From: an uncultured Christensenellaceae bacterium
GTDB taxonomy: Bacteria > Bacillota > Clostridia > Christensenellales > CAG-314
Length of the DNA stretch: 38,697 nt
NCBI GenBank assembly: GCA_910585195.1
Contig: CAJUCX010000011.1
Span: forward strand, 1 to 38,697
Direction of reading: 5' to 3'
The position numbers were made by a program, and so were the translations under genes. Positions 1 to 5,739 of the stretch are shown here, in pieces (positions within the stretch are counted from its first letter, which is position 1; each line of letters opens with the position of its first letter). A model generated the notes under the pieces. That model did not search any database and was not told the DNA's origin. It saw only the letters and a program-made list of their open reading frames with translations.

Positions 1-120
1 ACGCTATGCAAATGTAATGCACTTGCATAAGTCTTGCAATGCAAATTAAATGCAAGTGTAATGCAAATTGATACAAATATAAATCTAAATCAAAATCAAA
101 AGGGAAAGATAAAGAGAAAG
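1..120 (+). repeat. TGCAA-rich low-complexity repeat, probable replication-gene remnant
   Basis: A 16-bp unit ATGCAAATGTAATGCA at 6-21 returns with one mismatch at 50-65, and more TGCAA units lie between them. Read forward with one frame change near position 46, the stretch encodes low-complexity text rich in N, M, Q, H and C followed by a K/N-rich tail. Such iteron-bearing linkers are known from phage replisome-organiser (DnaD-like) genes. Both forward frames hit stop codons (28 and 46), so it is not an intact gene. The 5' part lies outside the window. The remnant reading is an inference; the repeats are directly visible. Confidence 0.35.
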
Positions 121-128
121 GTAAACTG

Positions 129-188
129 AATATTAAAAATTATCAATCCTAATCCTAAATCCAAATCTAAAAATAAATTTTTAATATT
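129..188. repeat. 12-bp inverted repeat flanking AATCCTA-like tandem units
   Basis: AATATTAAAAAT (129-140) and its exact reverse complement (177-188) enclose about four imperfect tandem units of the type AATCCTA/AATCTAA. The structure could form an AT-rich cruciform just left of the transposase region. No function is assigned. It is not clearly a terminal repeat of the IS, because no partner was found right of the transposase. Confidence 0.5.
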
Positions 189-291
189 CTTGACTGACTG
201 ACAGGCAGAACACGCACGCGCACACGAGGAGAGTTGTTGTTTTTTTGTTTTTGATTTTTTGAGAGTTGAAATCGCTTGCTTACAGGTGGAC

Positions 292-320
292 TTGAAATTT
301 TTTCCGAAATGTGTTATAAT
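292..320 (+). promoter_or_regulatory. sigma-A promoter of the transposase gene
   Basis: TTGAAA at 292-297 and a perfect TATAAT at 315-320 are separated by 17 nt. A strong ribosome binding site (AGAGGAGGG, about 335-343) precedes the ATG at 351. This supports transcription from about position 327 and the choice of the downstream start codon. Confidence 0.75.
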
Positions 321-350
321 AATTCTACTTTCACAGAGGAGGGCGGAATT

Positions 351-1361
351 ATGCGAGGTATGAGATACTCACCGAAAGAAAAAGAAAAGGCATTGAAAAT
401 GTGGCTCGTAGAGGGCAACGATATTCTCTGGGTAGCCAAAAAGACGAAATGCACCGAGCGCAGTTTGTGGCGATGGAAAGCGCAGTACGACGGAACTTTG
501 AAAAGTCTTGAAAACGGCTCTTGCGTTCCGCACACTCCGCACTTTAACGCGCACACGAAAGAGGAACGCCAGCAAATCGTGGATATATTCACCGAGCACC
601 CCGATATAACCTACGCGGAGGCTTTGGGTATTCTGCGCCAGCGTTACGCTTACAGCCGCACTTACTACGGGCTTTATCGGTTTGTGGTGAAGAACGGTCT
701 GCGCCCTCACGAGGAAATCAAAGAGCCGTACATACAGCAACCGTATTTTACGCCTGAGATGTTGGGGCAGAAATGGCAACTCGATGTAAAGTACGTTCCG
801 AAAGAGTGTTACATAGGCAATCTGGCGTATGAGAAATTTTTTCAGTACACGATTATTGACGAGGCGACAAGGGAAAGGTTTATTTACGCCTACAATGAAC
901 ACAGTGGCTGGTCTACGGTCGATTTTATCAAACGTGCGATTGTGTATTTCGGCTATATGCCGCATACGATACAGACAGACAACGGCACGGAGTTTACCAC
1001 GCCTGCAAACGCCAAAGAGGGCACCGTGCACATTATGGATAAACTTTTGGAGAAATTGCGAATCCACCATAAACTCATTAAGCCGAGAACGCCGCGACAT
1101 AATGGCAAGGTTGAGCGTAGCCACCGTTCCGACCAAGAGGCTTTTTATAATCACCTGACTTTCAAAACTCTGGACGAATTGCAGGAGAAAATGGGAGCGT
1201 GGTTAAACAGGTACAATGACCGCCCTCACTCCCAGCTCAGGAATCGAGAGGGTAAACGAGTTTGGTATTCTCCTCGTCAAAAAAGAGCGGAGCTGTTGGA
1301 AATCTTGAAAGAGTGCCGCGACGAATACCGAGTGCGATTTATAAAGCCGAAAGCGGCTTAG
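351..1361 (+). CDS. IS481-like DDE transposase (integrase core)
   Basis: This 336-residue protein is a DDE transposase with a retroviral-type integrase core. The first 60 residues carry a helix-turn-helix of the kind that binds IS ends (WLVEGNDILWVAKKTKCTE). The catalytic acidic residues visible are D145 in QLDVKY, D210 in QTDNGTEF and E255 in NGKVERSH. The D-to-E spacing (44) is longer than the classical 35 because of a small insertion after TDNGTEF. The start at 351 is chosen for its ribosome binding site; the frame stays open further upstream to 276, but those codons lack one. The gene is intact. No convincing terminal inverted repeats or target duplication were found around it, so the IS boundaries are unknown. 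IS481 is the closest family I recognise; other rve-core families are possible. Confidence 0.85.
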   Translation: MRGMRYSPKEKEKALKMWLVEGNDILWVAKKTKCTERSLWRWKAQYDGTLKSLENGSCVPHTPHFNAHTKEERQQIVDIFTEHPDITYAEALGILRQRYAYSRTYYGLYRFVVKNGLRPHEEIKEPYIQQPYFTPEMLGQKWQLDVKYVPKECYIGNLAYEKFFQYTIIDEATRERFIYAYNEHSGWSTVDFIKRAIVYFGYMPHTIQTDNGTEFTTPANAKEGTVHIMDKLLEKLRIHHKLIKPRTPRHNGKVERSHRSDQEAFYNHLTFKTLDELQEKMGAWLNRYNDRPHSQLRNREGKRVWYSPRQKRAELLEILKECRDEYRVRFIKPKAA

Positions 1362-1382
1362 GCAATACAACAGACGCAGGCA

Positions 1383-1410
1383 AGCCCTTTGAGATACAAG
1401 GGCTGTTTTC
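1383..1410 (+). terminator. Terminator-like hairpin after the transposase
   Basis: The arms AGCCCTT (1383-1389) and AAGGGCT (1398-1404) pair perfectly over 7 bp with an 8-nt loop and are followed by a short GTTTTC tract. A second, weaker hairpin lies at about 1485-1515 (CAGGTATTT pairing with AAATGCCTG, one wobble). The rest of 1362-1590 shows no gene. Confidence 0.5.
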
Positions 1411-1591
1411 GCTTGCTTTAATAGCGGCAAAATGTTATGCTATACAGACCGAGAGGGCAAAGGGCGGTGAACTGCCGCCTATCAGACAGGTATTTCGGGG
1501 CTAAAAATGCCTGTTTCTAAAATTTTCTCAATAAAAATAAAATTTTTACTGAAAAACGCTTGACAAACATCACCAAATTTTCAAATTTTAG

Positions 1592-1620
1592 TTGACAACA
1601 TTTTCGCTCAATGCTATATT
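1592..1620 (+). promoter_or_regulatory. Promoter of tRNA-Asn
   Basis: Consensus TTGACA at 1592-1597 and TATATT at 1615-1620 are separated by exactly 17 nt. The predicted start (about 1627) lies 8 nt before the mature tRNA 5' end, as usual for tRNA genes. The promoter lies on the chromosomal side of the integration point, so it keeps driving the restored tRNA. Confidence 0.85.
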
Positions 1621-1634
1621 ATATAAGCTATCGT

Positions 1635-1710
1635 TCCTCAGTAGCTCAGCGGTAGTAGCATTCGGCTGTTAACCGAAGGGTCGTAGGTTCAAATCCTACC
1701 TGGGGAGCCA
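1635..1710 (+). tRNA. tRNA-Asn (anticodon GTT), CCA encoded
   Basis: The 7-bp acceptor stem TCCTCAG/CTGGGGA closes with one G-T pair. The D arm is GCTCAGC, the anticodon stem is TTCGG/CCGAA with loop CTGTTAA (anticodon GTT, asparagine), the T arm contains GGTTCAAATCC, and CCA is encoded at 1708-1710. The gene is complete even though an element is integrated in it: the 3' part from the anticodon loop onward (1666 on) is duplicated at 14339, so the element's attachment site restored the tRNA on integration. Confidence 0.97.
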
Positions 1711-1746
1711 TAAAAAGCCTGTTTTCATAGGAAAACGGGCTTTTTT
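1666..1746. repeat. attL core (81-bp direct repeat, left copy)
   Basis: The sequence from the tRNA-Asn anticodon loop through the terminator T-run is identical to 14339-14419. Weaker similarity continues to about 1805 (shared AAATATATTTGCAGGC followed by ACAGTC and AAATT), ending 9 bp before the integrase stop codon. The upstream base differs (G1665 versus C14338), which defines the left limit of identity. Confidence 0.9.
1712..1746 (+). terminator. Rho-independent terminator of tRNA-Asn
   Basis: Arms AAGCCTGTTTTC (1715-1726) and GAAAACGGGCTT (1731-1742) pair with one wobble around an ATAG loop, with A-rich and T-rich flanks. The whole terminator is copied with the tRNA 3' end at the far side of the element (14384-14419). 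Confidence 0.9.
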
Positions 1747-1813
1747 CTTGCTTTTTTAAGGTTTTTTAACACTTTGAAATATATTTGCAGGCGACAGTCA
1801 AAATTAAAAGGGG

Positions 1814-2734
1814 TCAAAATTTAAGAGTTAACTTTTTAATCTCTTCTTTTTCAAAATTCGATTGTACGTGCGTATAAATATCTGCCGTCGTGCTTGCTTT
1901 GGAATGTCCGAGCCACAACTGCACCGTATTTATTGCAATGCCTGCTTCCAGACATCGAGTTGCAAAAGTATGACGTAAGTCGTGTATTCTGAACGTTAAA
2001 CCGGATTGTCGTTTAAGTCTTTTGAAATTGCATTTTATTGTATTTTCAGTTATCGGAAAAATATATTCGTCGGTATGTTTTATGCCGGCAAGCAATGTTT
2101 CGATTTCCGGAAATAGTGGAACGTAGCGGTCGGCATTTTCCGTCTTGCTGCCTTTAACGTGTATTCGTTTGCCGACATAATCAACGTCAGTCCATTTTAT
2201 AGTTAACGCTTCGCTTTTTCGGCAACCTGTACCGAGATAAAACAAATATAAATCACGGTATTTATTCTGCCGTATTAAATGAACAAATCGCGCTTGCTCG
2301 TCAACTGTCAATGCGCGACCTGTTTTTCTTTTGTGTTTTATTCCGTCAACTTTTAACATTACGTTATCAGATACTAAATCTAAATTATATGCTTTTCGCA
2401 TTGCTGCGCTTAATGTGTCGTATGTATACTTACGCATACGCGTACCGTCAATCTTATTCAGGCACGTCTGTATTTCCATTGCAGTATATTCGTGCAATTT
2501 TTTATTTTCAAAATTTTGTTTTATATGTTTGTTAATACATACCCGAAGTTGTAGTAAGCCGCTTTCTTTAAGCAAGGGGACTTTATAAACTTTGTACCAC
2601 TCGTCAAGCCAATCAAATAACGTATACTGACTTTCTTTAAGTTTCAAAAGTTTATCAAAGACACCGGAATTAAAAATGACGTTTACTTTTTCCAACAACT
2701 CGGTTATGAGTTCGTCATTGTCTGATACTTTCAT
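1814..2734 (-). CDS. int: Tyrosine recombinase / phage integrase
   Basis: This 306-residue tyrosine integrase should catalyse insertion into, and excision from, tRNA-Asn. An N-terminal SAM-like core-binding domain (about residues 35-125) precedes the catalytic domain. The catalytic set is complete: R172 (GTGCRKSEAL), K197 (GSKTENADR), H251 and R254 (HDLRHTFATR), H277 (LGHSKASTT) and the nucleophile Y287 (ADIYTHV). Its stop lies 67 bp inside the left repeat, the usual place for an integrase of a tRNA-targeting element. The start codon lies 20 nt inside the end of the replication gene, so the two are probably translated in a coupled way. Most described inoviruses borrow host XerCD or a transposase, so an own integrase is less common but known. 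Confidence 0.95.
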   Translation of the reverse strand: MKVSDNDELITELLEKVNVIFNSGVFDKLLKLKESQYTLFDWLDEWYKVYKVPLLKESGLLQLRVCINKHIKQNFENKKLHEYTAMEIQTCLNKIDGTRMRKYTYDTLSAAMRKAYNLDLVSDNVMLKVDGIKHKRKTGRALTVDEQARFVHLIRQNKYRDLYLFYLGTGCRKSEALTIKWTDVDYVGKRIHVKGSKTENADRYVPLFPEIETLLAGIKHTDEYIFPITENTIKCNFKRLKRQSGLTFRIHDLRHTFATRCLEAGIAINTVQLWLGHSKASTTADIYTHVQSNFEKEEIKKLTLKF

Positions 2735-3596
2735 TTTTCTTTTTTCTCAATACTAAATAGAATTTATCGTCGTCGGCATACTCTATACTGTAATCTGCAA
2801 GGTTAATATGCATATCTTGCAAATAACTACGTTCTATCGTATAGTCTTTGTCGCCTAAACCGACTTCACCGATTTTATGTTTTATTTTCTCAATGTAAGG
2901 TCTTTCTATATTTTTACTTGCCCAAAATCTTTTTTGATTAAAAAACCTAGGGTCTATTTTTCCTTTGCCTATGTACTTTGCGATATACATTTTTACTGCT
3001 TCCGGACTTTTAACTTCTGTTATGGTTGAGAAACCGTAACGCCACGCGCCGCAATTAAACACGGTATCACCGTCCGTCAAATTAAGTTCGTTTTTTGATT
3101 TCGTATTTTCAAAATATGCTTTATTTGCAAAGCCTTTTGAAACCCAATGACAACATACTTTGCCGCTATCTAAAAGTTTCAAATCTTCTGCCGTTACGTT
3201 TCCCAACAGTCCGTGAAAATGTAAACCGCCTTTTTCATGGTACTCCGGCACAACAAGATATTTCATATTCGGCAGTTTACGCTTAAAATGCGTACGCCAA
3301 TTTTTGAATATGCCTTTAACAACTACGTCGTTTAACCTTTTGCCTTTTGTCTTTTCGTCAGAAAAAGTAAACGTTACAAACCATTGCCATGTATTAGAAT
3401 TAGCCAAATCTAGCAGCAAATTAAACGCACGGTTTGCAGACTGTATGGAAGTCATTATCTGCGGCAATGATTTTTTCTTTTCTAATTCTTCTTTTGTCGC
3501 TGAATGCAAGGTACCTTTTTTTATGTAAATTTTCTCCGTACCGTCATTAAATTTTTTAAGGGTAACGAAGTCATATACTGTTTTTTTGTTTTCCAC
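2715..3596 (-). CDS. Rolling-circle replication initiator (HUH endonuclease, inovirus Rep)
   Basis: This 293-residue protein is a Rep-type HUH nickase that starts rolling-circle replication of the phage genome. Motif 1 is visible as WQWFVTFTFSDEKT (about residues 70-83). The metal-binding HUH motif is HFH at 126-128 in GGLHFHGLLGN. Two tyrosines, Y204 and Y208, lie in MYIAKYIGKG, the usual YxxxYxxK arrangement of phage Reps. I chose the GTG at 3596 because GGGGGT sits at the right distance before it; a TTG at 3608 would overlap that site. The gene lies at the promoter-distal end of the operon, directly after a hairpin-rich non-coding region, and overlaps the integrase gene by 20 nt. Confidence 0.9.
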   Translation of the reverse strand: MENKKTVYDFVTLKKFNDGTEKIYIKKGTLHSATKEELEKKKSLPQIMTSIQSANRAFNLLLDLANSNTWQWFVTFTFSDEKTKGKRLNDVVVKGIFKNWRTHFKRKLPNMKYLVVPEYHEKGGLHFHGLLGNVTAEDLKLLDSGKVCCHWVSKGFANKAYFENTKSKNELNLTDGDTVFNCGAWRYGFSTITEVKSPEAVKMYIAKYIGKGKIDPRFFNQKRFWASKNIERPYIEKIKHKIGEVGLGDKDYTIERSYLQDMHINLADYSIEYADDDKFYLVLRKKKNESIRQ

Positions 3597-3942
3597 ATTT
3601 ACCCCCAAATTTAATCGCTTTTTTATTAAAAAATCGCTTATGTGTTGCTATTGTCAAGTAAGAGCAACTTTACTTTTCCACGCGCCTGCAACGTCCGCCT
3701 GCCGCTTCGCTTGCGCGGGCGGACTTGCCTTGCAGGGCTTGCGCGGTTATTAGTTGTTGAAAACAACAGGGGAGCGAACGCTCTGAGAGCCTTAACCTCT
3801 CTAAGTGCGAACCGAGTGCGGTGCGTATTCGAGGTACGCTCTCCGCATTCTTTACTTTCCTGCGTATTCCAGGTTCTGCCGGCTCGGCGCTTCTCGCTGT
3901 TCCGTTCGGCGTTACCGCCGAACACCGAGCCGGATTTTGTTA
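3597..3942. other. Hairpin-rich intergenic region, candidate phage origin and packaging signal
   Basis: This 346-bp gap has no gene and is much richer in G and C than its surroundings. Visible hairpins are GTCCGCC/GGCGGAC (3693-3724), TGTTG/CAACA (3755-3768), GAGCG/CGCTC (3772-3783), GAGAG/CTCTC (3785-3801), a two-step stem GAGTGCGG..GCGTA/TACGC..CCGCATTC (3814-3850), and a large nested structure with outer 9-bp arms CCGGCTCGG/CCGAGCCGG (3879-3933) around the perfect 8-bp hairpin GTTCGGCG-TTAC-CGCCGAAC (3904-3923). In filamentous phages the intergenic region holds the plus and minus origins and the packaging hairpin, so the same role is inferred here. The position directly upstream of rep fits. 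The nick site is not identified. The nested hairpin may also act as a terminator for the upstream operon. Confidence 0.65.
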
Positions 3943-4365
3943 TTATTTTTCTTGACTGTCAGACAATTCAGAGTGCTGCACGGTAAGCGCGGTTTCTTCC
4001 GGTTCTGTCTGTTCCGACGTCTGAATTGCTTTTGTTTCTTCTTTTATATCTTTGGTAGTCTTGTCCATATCGGCAAGTTCCGCCATAAACTCCGCTTTAA
4101 GTTGTTTTATCATTCGCTTTGCTATCTTGTTTCGGAAGAACAAAAAGCGGCGCGGAAGATAATTTGACAGCCTAAAACGCAACTCGAATACAGATTGACC
4201 CGTTGCAAGTTCTTTTTCTCCGACTACTACTTCGAGTTCTTTGCAATAGTCGTAAAACAATGCTTTATACATTGTTTCAAATTGCTTTGCAGGCAAATAA
4301 GGTTGCGCAGCATAAAGATTGCTATATAATTCAAAATACTTTTCGTTTAACTCTTTTAACGTCAT
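3943..4365 (-). CDS. Unrecognised phage protein downstream of zot
   Basis: This 140-residue protein is not recognised. It has no signal peptide or membrane segment. It is mostly helical in character, with a basic central part (RFRLSNYLPRRFLFFRNKIAKR, shown here only as the region around residues 63-85) and a charged, Glu/Thr/Ser-rich C-terminal tail from about residue 100 that looks disordered. Its ATG overlaps the zot stop codon (ATGA), so it is probably translated by re-initiation and made in proportion to Zot. A role in assembly or DNA handling is possible from position only. Confidence 0.75.
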   Translation of the reverse strand: MTLKELNEKYFELYSNLYAAQPYLPAKQFETMYKALFYDYCKELEVVVGEKELATGQSVFELRFRLSNYLPRRFLFFRNKIAKRMIKQLKAEFMAELADMDKTTKDIKEETKAIQTSEQTEPEETALTVQHSELSDSQEK

Positions 4366-5180
4366 TTCTTACTCCGTTTGCTTTCTGCATAAAATCCGGG
4401 CGGTGCTGTCTGGCTATACATTTCTTTTGCAAGTTTAACGTCCTGCTCGACGTTCTCCAATGCGACGTGCTCGATATAATCAAAGTCCGTTGCCGGCAAA
4501 AAGTTACGGTAATAACTCTTACTTTGGTAGTTATCAAAAACGTTGAAGTTGAACGGCACTACCTTTTTGGTGAAGTGCTGCACGTCGGAAGTTATATAAC
4601 TGTCTACGTGTTTCCAGTCGTCAAACTCTTTTATGTAAAACGTCGTGCCGGTTATCTTGCCGTCTTTATCTGCGCTCTGAGTTAATTGCTCTATCTCAAC
4701 AAACTTGCCGGCAATATCTCTTATGTTGACGTCAATCAGACCGGGGCGTTGCACGTCGAGATATATGTCTAAATCATAATGCCGGTGTTCTTCGAAGTAA
4801 CGGCTTACCCAATCAGGCAAGTCTTTTGACTTCCTGCTATTGTAATATCGTTGAGCTTCACTTAAAAAAATCTTTGCCCCGGGCAGTACGTTTATTATTT
4901 CTACGTGGTCGTTAGCAAAACCCAAATGGAAACCGTCAACGTAATAACTGCCGGTATATTCTTTATAACCGCTCTGCACACACAAATTAAAGTTTGTATA
5001 AACCGGCGCACGGTCAGGCTGTTGGAAGTCAAAACCTTGCTCTTTTAGGGCTGTTACTGCGTGGATGCACTCCGTCGTTGCGTCATAACACCGTGCAGAG
5101 CCGTTCAGATACTCCGTTGCCAATGCTGCCATATATGCAGTCTTGCCTGCGCCCGGCTTTCCGAATATTATTGTTATCAT
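4362..5180 (-). CDS. zot: Zot/pI-like filamentous phage assembly ATPase
   Basis: This 272-residue P-loop protein belongs to the zonular occludens toxin (Zot) family, the morphogenesis protein pI of filamentous phages that powers virion extrusion. Walker A is GKPGAGKT at residues 7-14. The Walker B region is KIFLSEAQRYYNSR, where the usual aspartate before the glutamate is a serine. It is followed by the family-typical segment LDVQRPGLIDVNIRDIAGKF. Unlike classical pI/Zot, no membrane-spanning segment is visible after the ATPase domain; the C-terminus (about residues 190-272) is polar. The ATG at 5180 has an AGGAGT site about 10 nt upstream. Name by family only; no toxin function is implied. 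Membrane anchoring may come from a neighbouring protein. Confidence 0.9.
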   Translation of the reverse strand: MITIIFGKPGAGKTAYMAALATEYLNGSARCYDATTECIHAVTALKEQGFDFQQPDRAPVYTNFNLCVQSGYKEYTGSYYVDGFHLGFANDHVEIINVLPGAKIFLSEAQRYYNSRKSKDLPDWVSRYFEEHRHYDLDIYLDVQRPGLIDVNIRDIAGKFVEIEQLTQSADKDGKITGTTFYIKEFDDWKHVDSYITSDVQHFTKKVVPFNFNVFDNYQSKSYYRNFLPATDFDYIEHVALENVEQDVKLAKEMYSQTAPPGFYAESKRSKK

Positions 5181-5196
5181 TTTTTGTCTACTCCTA

Positions 5197-5226
5197 TTGA
5201 CTTTTTTTCAAAAATTAGCGTATAAT
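5197..5226 (+). promoter_or_regulatory. Rightward promoter in the gap upstream of zot
   Basis: TTGACT at 5197-5202 and a perfect TATAAT at 5221-5226 are separated by 18 nt. They point to the right, against the surrounding minus-strand genes, with a predicted start near 5233. A terminator-like hairpin follows within 70 nt. Confidence 0.65.
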
Positions 5227-5232
5227 AATATT

Positions 5233-5300
5233 GTCCTTAAGGACATACTTAGCCGAACGGCTATGATAGGTATGCACGGGTATTTTGCCCGTGCTTTTTC
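5233..5300 (+). ncRNA. Candidate small RNA of the inovirus (about 65-70 nt)
   Basis: From the predicted start at 5233 the RNA would begin with the palindrome GTCCTTAAGGAC (5233-5244) and then TAGCCG-AA-CGGCTA (5250-5263). It would end with the 7-bp GC-rich hairpin GCACGGG-TATTTTG-CCCGTGC (5274-5294) followed by TTTTTC on the plus strand, a Rho-independent terminator. There is no reading frame of note. The unit fills the only gap between zot and the upstream gene and is transcribed against the operon. Possible roles are a primer RNA for complementary-strand synthesis, an sRNA acting on phage or host mRNA, or a cis element around the zot leader. All of these are inference; the promoter, hairpins and T-run are visible. 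Confidence 0.55.
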
Positions 5301-5301
5301 T

Positions 5302-5739
5302 TTACCTTTTACGTTTCTTAAGATTGTTTACTCTCACACGATTTCGTTTCCCAGTTTTTTTATTTGTAAAAACTTCTTTTCGTATTTTTTCAATGTCTGC
5401 ATTTGACATATCTTTTTTTGACGAATTAGGTAAAAACTTCTTGCCTACCTTTATAGGTGCAGATGTATCGTCCAATGTTTCAACAAAAGGCTTAAATTTA
5501 GATTTACCGTTTGAATACTGTAATTTAATTCCTTTATCAGATGTTGTAAGTTTTACCACTGCAAGTTCGTCAAGGTCATTAGAATCGATTACAACAACTT
5601 TGCGATAATTTCCTTTTTTCTCATAACCAGATTTACGATAATTTTTATGTCCGTAAAAATTCTCGTCTCGTGTTTGTAACGTCCTACCATTAGGTATTGT
5701 ATTAGACACGTTTTTGTCTCGTTTCTTAAATAAACTCAT
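5302..5739 (-). CDS. Small basic phage protein, unrecognised
   Basis: This 145-residue, strongly basic protein has no membrane segment or signal peptide. It begins MSLFKKRDKNV and ends in a very basic tail (KKTGKRNRVRVNNLKKRKR). The ATG at 5739 overlaps the stop of the upstream 604-residue gene (ATGA) and is preceded by GGGGTG inside that gene, so translational coupling is likely; a longer frame start lacks a ribosome binding site. The charge suggests nucleic acid binding, for example of ssDNA during assembly, but no family is recognised. Confidence 0.75.
   Translation of the reverse strand: MSLFKKRDKNVSNTIPNGRTLQTRDENFYGHKNYRKSGYEKKGNYRKVVVIDSNDLDELAVVKLTTSDKGIKLQYSNGKSKFKPFVETLDDTSAPIKVGKKFLPNSSKKDMSNADIEKIRKEVFTNKKTGKRNRVRVNNLKKRKR

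Noticed and set aside
1..70. CRISPR-like array from the repeated TGCAA units
   Set aside because: Units are too short and unevenly spaced, and there are no spacers or cas genes.
369..1154. Long open frame on the minus strand under the transposase
   Set aside because: It is a codon-bias shadow of the transposase: no start signals and no domain.
272..1410. TCGCTTGCTT at 272-281 and again near 1409 as a target-site duplication of the IS
   Set aside because: The left copy lies inside the transposase promoter region and no inverted repeats flank the copies, so it is probably chance.
3638..3986. Open frames on both strands across the hairpin-rich region
   Set aside because: GC-rich palindromes keep frames open by chance; there are no ribosome binding sites and the text has no protein-like features.
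4362..5180. Enterotoxin function for the Zot-like protein
   Set aside because: The family name comes from Vibrio; only the ATPase/assembly part is present, and no toxin C-terminal region is visible.
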